DNA from: Prevotellaceae bacterium
GTDB taxonomy: Bacteria > Bacteroidota > Bacteroidia > Bacteroidales > Bacteroidaceae
Direction of reading: 5' to 3'
NCBI GenBank assembly: GCA_019420585.1
Contig: JAHZGX010000028.1
Span: 74,432 to 138,431 of the forward strand
DNA length: 64,000 bases
This document shows, one piece after another, positions 50,604 to 58,534 of the stretch (position 1 is the stretch's first letter; the number at the start of each line of letters is the position of its first letter). A model generated the notes under the pieces. That model was not told the DNA's origin. It saw only the letters and a list, made by a program, of their open reading frames with translations, and searched no databases. The translations under genes were made by a program, and so were the position numbers.

Positions 50604-52163
50604 CTACTGCCGTGCGGCGCGCTTCGGGGCGGGTTTCATGGGGATGAGCAGCGTGCAGATGCTGCCGGCCGGCTGCCGCCAGGTGGGCTGCCCGGAACGG
50701 GTGGCGGTGAGGAAGGACCTGCCTGCGGGGGCGAGGTCGAGGGTGGGGGTGGTGAGGTAGGCCCTGGCCTTCTTCAGCCTGGCCCGCCTGCAGATGTCGC
50801 CGCTGATGTCCAGCGAGAGGGCGGCATCCTGATCCCCGCGGTTGACGCAGACGGCCACCAGCGTGTCGCCGCCGGGACTCACGGCTGCCAGCAACTGCCG
50901 GCTGTCGCTCTCCAGGATGGTGTACCCCTGGGGGATGAAGCGGCTGAAGTGCTGGCGCACGTAATAGTTCTTCACCTTGTGGAAGCGTTGCGTTCCGCCG
51001 TAGAAGTCGCCCCGGACCATACACCATTGGTCGTTGTTGTCCTCCATGTATTGCCAGTCCAGCCATGCGCTGGGGCGGAGCAGGCGCATATCCTGTATGA
51101 GGCGCTCGGCCAGGGACAGGTTGCCGTCCAGCCCTTTGCCCCCGGCTCCCGTCTCGCTCATCCAGAGGGGGATGCCGTGCCTGGCGCAGAGCTCGGAGAG
51201 CTGCCGGCGTGCGGTGTCGCTGGCCTCGTAGGTGTGGGTGTTCCACTGGCCTACGAGGGGGAGCACGCCTGCCTCCTCATAGGCATGGAAGCCCTTCACT
51301 GAGGTGGCCACGCTGGTCTCGTCGGCGGCCGAGATGACGGTACTGAGGCCGGATGCCCGGAGTATGGGTGCCAGGATGCGCAGGAAGCGAATCTGCGAGG
51401 CGAAGTCGAAGTGGCATCCCTCCTGGCTCCCCCCGGCATACCAGTAGTTTGTCATCGGTTCGTTGAAGGGGTCGAGGGTCTTGAACTCGATGCCGTAGCG
51501 CTCCTTGTAGTGTCGGCACACGTCCACCAGGTAGTGGGCGAACTCCTCCTGGCACTCGGGCCTGAGGTTGTCCTTCCAGGCATCCGCGTGCCCTCCGCAG
51601 CATCCGCTCACGGTCATATAGTAGGGGGCGGAGTTGCTGAAGGCTTCAAAGATGGCGTCAGGCCTCTTCTGCCTTATCTTCAGCATGATGCGTCTCTGGG
51701 CGGAGTCCCTTTCCCAGTGCCATTGGCCTGAGGTGGAGTCCTTGAAGCCCTCCATCTCGGCCCTGAGCCCCTTTCCCCCGGCCATGTGGTGGGGCGTGCA
51801 GTTGCGGTTGAGCGGGTCTTCCCCTCCGCCTATGTTGTATCGGAAGATTCGGAAGTTGAGTCCCTCGGGGCTCGTGAGCCAGTCGACGAGGCTGTCCACC
51901 CGGCTCTCTTCCCATTTGCCGCACACGTTGGCCCACCAGCAGAGTGAGACTCCCCAGCCATCGAAGGGCCGGGATGCCACTGCATAGGGCCTGACGCTGA
52001 CCTTCACGGTGTCCCTCGCCGCGCTTGCCGCGGGAGGGAGAGGGGCTTCCCTGCCCCATGCCGATGGGGAGAGGATGGGGGAGAGGCAGATGAGCGTGGC
52101 CGCAAGGGCGGCACGCAGGCTCGGGATGTGCCCGTGGGCGGGCATGGGGGGTATGGTGGTCAT
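50604..52163 (-). CDS. GH30-family glycoside hydrolase (endo-beta-1,6-galactanase-like)
   Basis: A 519-residue exported enzyme. I start at 52163 because the longer frame (to 52253) would overlap the preceding transglutaminase gene; the signal peptide is residues 10-37. The GH30 core begins FDGWGVSLCWWANVCGKW, a feature of the Bacteroides endo-beta-1,6-galactanase-type subfamily, and contains the acid/base Glu in LDPFNEPM and the nucleophile Glu in MSETGAGG; a beta-sandwich follows. It may cut plant arabinogalactan side chains or another beta-1,6 glycan. It lies 73 nt after the transglutaminase gene in the muropeptide operon. Confidence 0.85.
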   Translation of the reverse strand: MTTIPPMPAHGHIPSLRAALAATLICLSPILSPSAWGREAPLPPAASAARDTVKVSVRPYAVASRPFDGWGVSLCWWANVCGKWEESRVDSLVDWLTSPEGLNFRIFRYNIGGGEDPLNRNCTPHHMAGGKGLRAEMEGFKDSTSGQWHWERDSAQRRIMLKIRQKRPDAIFEAFSNSAPYYMTVSGCCGGHADAWKDNLRPECQEEFAHYLVDVCRHYKERYGIEFKTLDPFNEPMTNYWYAGGSQEGCHFDFASQIRFLRILAPILRASGLSTVISAADETSVATSVKGFHAYEEAGVLPLVGQWNTHTYEASDTARRQLSELCARHGIPLWMSETGAGGKGLDGNLSLAERLIQDMRLLRPSAWLDWQYMEDNNDQWCMVRGDFYGGTQRFHKVKNYYVRQHFSRFIPQGYTILESDSRQLLAAVSPGGDTLVAVCVNRGDQDAALSLDISGDICRRARLKKARAYLTTPTLDLAPAGRSFLTATRSGQPTWRQPAGSICTLLIPMKPAPKRAARQ

Positions 52164-52236
52164 GTTGTCCTGTGTGTTTGGGTGTGGGTGATGGGTGTTG
52201 GCGGGTCTCGTGACGGGATGCCTGCGGGTCTGCGGG

Positions 52237-53571
52237 TCAGTCCAGGTATTCAATCTGCATGTCGTAGGTCCACTGGTCGAAGTAGAGGTTTCCGCCCCGC
52301 CACTCTACTTCGCCTCGCTGGAAGTCCACCGTCTCGCTCCTGGGGTACTTCTTCTTGGGGGAGAGGGGCATCCCATAGTCGGAGTTGACCACCATGCGCC
52401 AGGAGTCGATGCCTCCCAGGAAGAAGTACCTCTCCCGCTCGGAGCGTGCGTAGGCGGGGATGCCGAACGACTGGTCGACGGGTACCCACCCCTGGCCTTC
52501 GAAGTAGACCTCAGCCCAGTCGTGCAGGTTCTCTGCCCCGGGGTGCATCTCGAAGCCGCTTTGGAAGTGGGCGGGGATGCCTGCCAGCCGGCACAGGGTG
52601 ATGAAGAGGAGGGACACCTGCCCGCAGTCCCCGTGCCCGTTCCTGAGGACATACATGGGTATGCAGGGTATGGTGGAATACTCGCGTGCCGATGCCCATG
52701 GGTAGTGGTCGTTGATGTAGGTGAAGATGCTGCGGGCGCGATCCACGGGGCTCTCCGTTCCTGCCGTCAGGCTGTCGGCCAGTGCCCTCAGTTCGGGCGT
52801 GAAGGCTATGTGGGGGAGCCTCTCTGCCGTGAACTTCCGGTAGAGGGCTGACTTCCTGTCGTAAGGGGCAATGGAATCGAGAGGGAACCACTGGCCGTGG
52901 CTCGTGTATTCAAACGTCTCGCTGAACACCGTGGGCTCTCCGGCCACGGCCTTCTGCTCCATGTATACCGTGCTGTGGGGGCACTTGGGTGCGGCCATCC
53001 GGTGTTCCCGGGGCGAGGTGGAGAGCAGTTCCACGTCGGTCTGCCTGGCTATGTCCCTGCGGGGAAAGGGCAGCCAGCACCTTACCTTTTCGCCGGCGGG
53101 CACGGCATCTGCCCGCAGCGTGAGCGTATAGGTGACCCTCATGTGCCTGGCCTGGGCTGTGTGGTTGGGGTTGCCGGGAGCGTCTCTCAGTATCTGCGGC
53201 AGGTTCTTCATGTCGGCCAGCTCCATATTGGAGTAGCCTCCCCCGGGATAGGCTCTGTTCCATGCTTCCCTGCATTTGGGGTCAATGCGGAACAGGTTGC
53301 GTGCGGCGGAGTGGAAGTACCGTTTCTCCCCGTCTATCTCCATGCACTCCAGCGCGCCCGATGCTTCCCAGCGCTGCATCTTCTCATCGGTAACGGCGGG
53401 GATGTATCGGCTGATGTAGTCCACCACCTCCCTGCGGCTTTGCGTGAAGTCGCAGAGCAGCCTGTGGTGGAGGTCCTCCTCCCATTTGTACTTCTGTGCC
53501 GTGCCTGTCATTGTCCCGATGAAGGCCAGGAGGGCGAGCCCGTTCCTGGCCAATGTGGATGTATGTCTCAT
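52237..53571 (-). CDS. Exported transglutaminase-like protease
   Basis: A 444-residue protein with a signal peptide (residues 1-25). The C-terminal transglutaminase-like domain has a complete catalytic triad: Cys in GHGDCGQVS, His in LHDWAEVYF and Asp in VDQSFG. An upstream beta domain (VTYTLTLRADAVPAGEKVRCWLPFPR) matches the usual N-terminal partner of this family. In Bacteroidales this gene sits between the Ala-Glu epimerase and other peptide-processing genes; cleavage of peptide bonds in peptidoglycan peptides is a reasonable inference, not a demonstrated role. Confidence 0.85.
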   Translation of the reverse strand: MRHTSTLARNGLALLAFIGTMTGTAQKYKWEEDLHHRLLCDFTQSRREVVDYISRYIPAVTDEKMQRWEASGALECMEIDGEKRYFHSAARNLFRIDPKCREAWNRAYPGGGYSNMELADMKNLPQILRDAPGNPNHTAQARHMRVTYTLTLRADAVPAGEKVRCWLPFPRRDIARQTDVELLSTSPREHRMAAPKCPHSTVYMEQKAVAGEPTVFSETFEYTSHGQWFPLDSIAPYDRKSALYRKFTAERLPHIAFTPELRALADSLTAGTESPVDRARSIFTYINDHYPWASAREYSTIPCIPMYVLRNGHGDCGQVSLLFITLCRLAGIPAHFQSGFEMHPGAENLHDWAEVYFEGQGWVPVDQSFGIPAYARSERERYFFLGGIDSWRMVVNSDYGMPLSPKKKYPRSETVDFQRGEVEWRGGNLYFDQWTYDMQIEYLD

Positions 53572-53633
53572 GTCGTGTCCTGTTGTTGCTTGTGTCCTGT
53601 GTTGTTTGCCGTGTCCTTCCAGTCTCTTCTCCG

Positions 53634-54776
53634 CTAAATCTTCTCTATGCCGATGCCGGGCCTGTCGGGCAGCACCAGCTTGCCCTTCTCCACCTGCACC
53701 CCCCGGAAGCGGTCGTTGCTTATGAGGAGGTTCCCGTCAAGGTCGGCAAAGTCCACGGCAGGGGAGAGTTGCGCTGCTGCCGAGATTGCGCAGGAGGTCT
53801 CCGTCATGCAGCCTACCATGACCTTCATTCCCAAGGCACGCGCGGTGGAGACCATCTTCCATGCCTCCCTCATGCCCGTGCATTTCATGAGCTTGATGTT
53901 TATGCCGGTGAATGCCCCCATGACGCCGCGCACGTCAGCCAGTCTCTGTATGCTCTCGTCTGCAAAGATCGGCAGGGGGGACTGCTGGCTTACCCATGCG
54001 ATGTCATCCAGTTGCGTCTTGGGCATGGGCTGTTCCACCATCACCACTCCCTGCTCCTTCAGCCAGAGCACCATGTCCAGTGCCTGCCGCCTGTCCTTCC
54101 AGCCCTGGTTGGCATCCACTGCAATAGGGAGGGCGGTGACGGCACGGATGGCCTGTATCATCTCCCTGTCGTTGTCCCTGCCCAGCTTCACCTTGAGTAT
54201 GTTGAACTTCCGGGCAGACTCCCGGGTCTTCTGCTGCATGACCTCGGGCGTGTCGATGCCTATGGTGAAGGTGGTGGAGGGAGCCTTTTCGGGGGAGAGT
54301 CCCCATATGCGGTGCCAGGCTTGTCCCATCATGCGTCCTACCAGGTCGTGCAGGGCAATGTCGATGGCCGCCTTCCCTGCCGCGTTCCCCTTGTCCAGCC
54401 TGTCGATGGCATCGAGTATGTCCTCCATCCGGAAGGGGTCGTCAAACTGCCGCAGCACCGCAGATGCCCGCCCCAGGAAGTCCAGCACACTGGCTGTCGT
54501 GCCCAGTTCGGACGAGAGGTATGGCGGCATGCTGGCTTCCCCATAGCCGGTGTATCCGTCATAGTCGAGGCGGACCTGTATGTCGGGAGTCGTGCTGCGT
54601 GAGTATGAGGCCACGGTGAACACGTGGCGCAACTGCAGTTCGTAGGGCTCATAGGTGAGTTCCATCCTCTTCTTCCCTTTCACCTTTCGGTTGACAGAGA
54701 AGAGGGGGATTGGCTTTGCGGCCAGTGCAGCCGTTGCCAGTGCGCTGCTGATGAGGAATGTCCTTCGCGTTGTCAT
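53634..54776 (-). CDS. L-Ala-D/L-Glu epimerase
   Basis: A 380-residue enolase-superfamily enzyme that epimerises L-Ala-D-Glu released from peptidoglycan so that it can be recycled. Catalytic residues are in KVKLG (KxK pair), IAVDANQGW (Asp), VEQP (Glu), FADES (Asp) and IKLMKCTG (Lys). A Tat-type signal (TTRRTFLISSALATAALAA) gives export, like the Bacteroides homologue whose structure is known. I start at 54776. It follows the NlpC/P60 gene and precedes the transglutaminase. Confidence 0.92.
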   Translation of the reverse strand: MTTRRTFLISSALATAALAAKPIPLFSVNRKVKGKKRMELTYEPYELQLRHVFTVASYSRSTTPDIQVRLDYDGYTGYGEASMPPYLSSELGTTASVLDFLGRASAVLRQFDDPFRMEDILDAIDRLDKGNAAGKAAIDIALHDLVGRMMGQAWHRIWGLSPEKAPSTTFTIGIDTPEVMQQKTRESARKFNILKVKLGRDNDREMIQAIRAVTALPIAVDANQGWKDRRQALDMVLWLKEQGVVMVEQPMPKTQLDDIAWVSQQSPLPIFADESIQRLADVRGVMGAFTGINIKLMKCTGMREAWKMVSTARALGMKVMVGCMTETSCAISAAAQLSPAVDFADLDGNLLISNDRFRGVQVEKGKLVLPDRPGIGIEKI

Positions 54777-54862
54777 GATGTGGAATGTCTTTAGGGGGTG
54801 GATGGGGCGGGGCTGTCTTGCCGCCCATGTATGCAGCAAGGGGTTTTACCGGTGTTCCCTGC

Positions 54863-55846
54863 CTATTGGTATAGCGGTATCCTGTCTGTTGTCCGCAGTT
54901 TCTCTTCCCTGTTGATGTAGGGAAGGACACGTGCGGCAAAGAGCAGACGGTTCAGTTCGTATTCATCAAAATTGCTGTCCGACGGGTTGAAGCTGGCAGT
55001 ATGCACGCAGCCCAGCGAGTGTATGAACCTCTTGTTTCCCAAGTAAAACCCTACGTGGACAACCCTTCCGGGTGTACCGTCGGGATTCTTCGACCCAAAG
55101 AACAGGAGATCCCCGGTCTGGAGATTGGAGAAGTCCCCGTCTATGTCTATGCGCTGCCCGGTCTGTGCCTGCTGCGATGCATTGCGGGGGATGATGATGT
55201 CATGCAGGTACAGCACGGTGCGTACAAACCCACTGCAGTCAACTCCCTTGGGTGATGTCCCGCCCCACATGTATGGGATTCCCATGAGGGTGTGTGCCGT
55301 ATGCATTATGGACTCCGCATCCTTGGCTGTCTCTTTCCTCCATTTGCTGAGTATCATGGCATCCTTCCTGGCAATGAATCCCTTGCGGCCATCGGGGAAC
55401 TCCACTTGATAGAAGCCCTTTCTCTTTCCCGTGAGCCGCAGCCTGCATCCCCCGACAGCGTCACTTACGGTCTGTGCATGGCGGGAGGGTCGTTCGTAAA
55501 TCCATGTTGCAAGGGAGATGACAACCACTTGTTCTGCCTGGTTCCAACAGGAGAGTTCCTCGCGGGTGACTCTCTTCAGCGTGGAGGTCAGCGTCCAGTG
55601 TATATAGTCATCCGGAGTCTTAATCTGTGTCCATTCGTCGTGCCGGCTCAGAATCTCCACCGGCATCCCCATGATGGCCTGCGACTCTTGACCTGCGTTG
55701 TAGTTGGGTTCTGCCCGAGTGTTGCACACAGAGACGTTCACGATGCCGTATCTGTCCTGTTGTTCTTGTGCCGGCAGAGTGCAGGAAAGCATGAGGAGCA
55801 GGCAGGAGGCCAGCAATACTCTGCTACGGAATAATAAAGATGTCAT
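54863..55846 (-). CDS. NlpC/P60 gamma-D-glutamyl-L-diamino-acid endopeptidase with SH3 domains
   Basis: A 327-residue exported cysteine peptidase that cuts peptidoglycan tripeptides between gamma-D-Glu and the diamino acid. The signal peptide ends near residue 26 (SCTLPAQ; a lipobox Cys at residue 22 is possible). Two SH3b-like domains (residues 35-170) precede the NlpC/P60 domain with Cys in GVDCSGFV, His in VVHVGFYLG and a third polar residue in FIHSLG. Products would feed the adjacent Ala-Glu epimerase, giving a muropeptide recycling unit. Confidence 0.92.
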   Translation of the reverse strand: MTSLLFRSRVLLASCLLLMLSCTLPAQEQQDRYGIVNVSVCNTRAEPNYNAGQESQAIMGMPVEILSRHDEWTQIKTPDDYIHWTLTSTLKRVTREELSCWNQAEQVVVISLATWIYERPSRHAQTVSDAVGGCRLRLTGKRKGFYQVEFPDGRKGFIARKDAMILSKWRKETAKDAESIMHTAHTLMGIPYMWGGTSPKGVDCSGFVRTVLYLHDIIIPRNASQQAQTGQRIDIDGDFSNLQTGDLLFFGSKNPDGTPGRVVHVGFYLGNKRFIHSLGCVHTASFNPSDSNFDEYELNRLLFAARVLPYINREEKLRTTDRIPLYQ

Positions 55847-55879
55847 GGCCGGACGGTCTGTTTGTCAGTATATAATAAT

Positions 55880-55915
55880 GAGGGGAGGGAACCTGAAAAC
55901 ATGTTCCTTCCCCTC
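55880..55915 (-). terminator. Terminator of ilvC
   Basis: A 13-bp stem with one mismatch (GAGGGGAAGGAAC paired with GTTCCCTCCCCTC), followed by an AT-rich stretch on the minus strand. Confidence 0.75.
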
Positions 55916-55940
55916 TCCCTATTGTTACCTAATGGCAACA

Positions 55941-56984
55941 TCAATCATTCTCGGGGCGAAGCTTGCGCACGGTTACGCCGGCCTGCCACATTTCGCTCTC
56001 GCGCATAGCCTTCAACTCCTCGTTGAGTTTCTCACGATAGTCAGGCTTGGAGTTGCTGTCAATGGAAATCTGAGCCTCGTTGCCAGTCTTCACGGAGTAG
56101 TAAAGCCATTCCATTACAGGCTTGATGGCATCGTGGAAGCGTGGTGCCCAGTCTAGTGCGCCGCGCTGTGCCGTGGTGGAGCAGTTTGCATACATCCAGT
56201 CCATTCCCTTTTCTCCGAAGAGGGGGCCAAGGCTCTGTGTCAACTCCTCAACGGTTTCATTGAAAGCCTCTGAAGGAGTATGGCCATTCTCGCGAAGCAC
56301 CTCGTACTGAGCCAGCAGCAAGCCTTGGATGGCACCCATCAGTGAGCCGCGCTCACCGGTCAGGTCACTGGTTGCCTCACGCTGGAAGGTTGTCTTGAAC
56401 ATGTATCCTGCGCCGATGCCAATGCCGAAGGCCAGTGTCTTCTCCTCTGCATGGCCGGATGCATCCTGGTAAACAGCGTATGAGCAGTTCAGGCCGCGGC
56501 CTTCCAGGAACATCGTACGCAGTGATGTGCCGGACCCTTTGGGGGCAACCATGATAACGTCAACATCCTTGGGAGGTACCACGCCGGTGCGGTCGCTCCA
56601 GTTGATGGCAAATCCATGAGAGTAATAAAGAGTCTTGCCTGCGGAAAGATATGGCTTGATGGTAGGCCATGCCTGAATCTGTCCTGCGTCAGAGAGCAGC
56701 ATGCAGATGATAGTGCCCTTCTCGGCAGCCTCTTCCAGTGAGAACAGGGTCTTGCCCGGCACCCATCCGTCAGCCACGGCCTTGTCATACGTCTTGCCCT
56801 GACGCTGGCCCACAATCACGTTGAAGCCATTGTCGCGCAGGTTGCATGCCTGACCAGGACCTTGTATACCGTAGCCCAGAACTGCGATAGTCTCGTTCTT
56901 GAGCACCTCACGTGCCTTTTCCAAGGAGAATTCCTCGCGTGTCATTACCTCTTCGATAACGCCACCAAAATTCATTTTTGCCAT
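55941..56984 (-). CDS. ilvC: Ketol-acid reductoisomerase
   Basis: A 347-residue enzyme of valine/isoleucine synthesis, reducing and isomerising acetolactate. The NADPH loop GYGIQGPGQACNLRDNG and the metal-site region DLTGERGSLMGAIQGLLLAQYEVL are intact. The MAKMNFGGVIEEV start is typical of the Bacteroidales form. I start at 56984; the longer frame reads through the leader. It follows the thioesterase gene but has its own promoter and a leader hairpin, so it can be expressed apart from ilvDBN. Confidence 0.97.
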   Translation of the reverse strand: MAKMNFGGVIEEVMTREEFSLEKAREVLKNETIAVLGYGIQGPGQACNLRDNGFNVIVGQRQGKTYDKAVADGWVPGKTLFSLEEAAEKGTIICMLLSDAGQIQAWPTIKPYLSAGKTLYYSHGFAINWSDRTGVVPPKDVDVIMVAPKGSGTSLRTMFLEGRGLNCSYAVYQDASGHAEEKTLAFGIGIGAGYMFKTTFQREATSDLTGERGSLMGAIQGLLLAQYEVLRENGHTPSEAFNETVEELTQSLGPLFGEKGMDWMYANCSTTAQRGALDWAPRFHDAIKPVMEWLYYSVKTGNEAQISIDSNSKPDYREKLNEELKAMRESEMWQAGVTVRKLRPEND

Positions 56985-57058
56985 CGTTCTAAATACTTTT
57001 AGCTTTATTGTATGTTCTTTCTTTGCTTTTTTTGTTTGTAGAATCTGCTTCAAGATGA

Positions 57059-57106
57059 GGCATGCACCATCGTTGCATGCCCTTTGCTATTCCGCCTGCA
57101 AAGTTA
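57059..57106 (-). promoter_or_regulatory. ilvC promoter and leader hairpin
   Basis: TAACTTTG at 57099-57106 (minus strand), then an 8-bp perfect hairpin GGCATGCA/TGCATGCC at 57059-57081. The leader is about 110 nt and encodes no branched-chain-rich peptide. Confidence 0.6.
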
Positions 57107-57128
57107 CGAATTATAATCTAAACGTGTA

Positions 57129-57890
57129 CTATTGGAAACAGATTTTTGCTTGGCACACTGCTTCGCTTTCATTTTTGCGTACTTCCACTTCTGTTTCGTT
57201 CCCGGTGCTCCCCTGTTGCACGTAGAATCCCAGCCTGTCGCCCATGTATGCTTCTGCCTTGTATGCGATTTCCAGTCTCTTGAGTTGGCTGTTCTCGAAA
57301 CGCTCCCTTGGCATGAGGTCAAGAATGTGCTCTATGTACTTGATACTGTTGATGTGTCCGTTGATGTCGGTGTCGCTGTAGAAAGTATCTATGGAGCGTG
57401 CCAGTGCGGGATTCTTGAACCGGAAGCGTCCGTGACCTTCAATGGGACATGTGTTCTCTTCTTCTGCCACCACGTAGTTCAAGATGTCACCGTCATAGAG
57501 TTCCAGCAGGTTGCAGGGCTTGCGGCTGTTTATGTCTATCATTGCCCATATGCTGCGCGCATATCCATACGGTGTTCCGTCTGGGTGCAGGATGGCGAAG
57601 TTTCGGCTTGTGAACAGTTTCATCACGCTTTCCACCCATGTCTTTATGCGTATGGTCTCGTATTGCTTGGGCATCTCGACCATTTCGATGCAGAGACGTG
57701 ACAATACCCATGTGTGCTGTGTTTCATTGAGTGCACCTATGCCCCAGCCCCTTTTCTGTGAGTGTTTGCCGGCAGCATTCAGGAGATGGTTGCCCAGTAC
57801 GCCGGGGAAGATATGTCCTGTGAAATCCACATGGAATGGTTCCACCAACACGTCATAGGTGTCTATCTTGGGGAGCCTTTCATTGCTCAT
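57129..57890 (-). CDS. Acyl-ACP thioesterase
   Basis: A 253-residue FatA/FatB-type hotdog enzyme that releases fatty acids from acyl carrier protein. Motifs: YDVLVEPFHVDFTG at the N terminus, NHLLNAAGKHSQKRGWG, VLSRLCIEM, and the second hotdog half with SDTDINGHINSIKY, which holds the catalytic Asn-His. It overlaps ilvN as ATGA (57887-57890). Its place in a branched-chain amino-acid cluster suggests a link to branched-chain acyl groups or to pathway balancing, by inference only; the arrangement is common in Bacteroidales. Confidence 0.93.
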   Translation of the reverse strand: MSNERLPKIDTYDVLVEPFHVDFTGHIFPGVLGNHLLNAAGKHSQKRGWGIGALNETQHTWVLSRLCIEMVEMPKQYETIRIKTWVESVMKLFTSRNFAILHPDGTPYGYARSIWAMIDINSRKPCNLLELYDGDILNYVVAEEENTCPIEGHGRFRFKNPALARSIDTFYSDTDINGHINSIKYIEHILDLMPRERFENSQLKRLEIAYKAEAYMGDRLGFYVQQGSTGNETEVEVRKNESEAVCQAKICFQ

Positions 57891-58504
57891 TGTTCCCTTC
57901 CCCTTTCTTCCAGGTATCTGTCCAGTGTCTCCACTAGACTTTTGGTGACTGCGATGCGCCCTGAGCGTACGAATTGCAGTACGACCTCCAATTGATTGAG
58001 TTTCCTGTAGAGTTTCAGTATCTCTTCTGTGTCCCCTTTCTTTTCTACGATGGTATAGGTGGGATTCACCTCTACGATGCGTGCCCCGTGTTGACGTATA
58101 ATCTGCCCCACGGTTGCGTTCTCCAGCACTTTGGGAGTGCAGAGTTTCAGCAGGCAGGCTTCCAGAATGAATACTTCCTGGTCTGTAAAGTAGTTGGCTT
58201 GGAGCACATCAATCTTTTTCTCTATCTGCTTGGTGAGCATGATGGCCATTTCCTCTGTGCAGTAGCAGGTGATTGTGTATTTGTGTACACCGGGCGTACT
58301 GCTTGCGCACACGTTCAGGCTCTCGATGTTCACTTGCCGGCGGGTGAATACTGCCGTTATCTGATTGAGTATGCCTGCGAAGTTCTCGCTGTAGATAATC
58401 ATTGTATACAGCGTCTGCCCGTCGTGGCATCCTGAATTCTCGCATTTTCCGCAGGTATTGCAGTCGCCACATTCTGCTGCTCCTATGTTCTTGCTTGTCT
58501 CCAT
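57887..58504 (-). CDS. ilvN: Acetolactate synthase regulatory subunit
   Basis: A 205-residue regulatory subunit that confers valine feedback. The ACT domain is LYTMIIYSENFAGILNQITAVFTRRQVNIESLNV and a second domain follows (KKIDVLQANYF). The N-terminal 30 residues are Cys-rich (CGDCNTCGKC, NSGC), with five Cys in a CxxC-like array, which is unusual for IlvN and might bind a metal. It follows ilvB by 30 nt. Confidence 0.93.
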   Translation of the reverse strand: METSKNIGAAECGDCNTCGKCENSGCHDGQTLYTMIIYSENFAGILNQITAVFTRRQVNIESLNVCASSTPGVHKYTITCYCTEEMAIMLTKQIEKKIDVLQANYFTDQEVFILEACLLKLCTPKVLENATVGQIIRQHGARIVEVNPTYTIVEKKGDTEEILKLYRKLNQLEVVLQFVRSGRIAVTKSLVETLDRYLEERGREQ

Positions 58505-58534
58505 GTCTGTCTTCTAGCTGTTCGTCAGCCTGTG

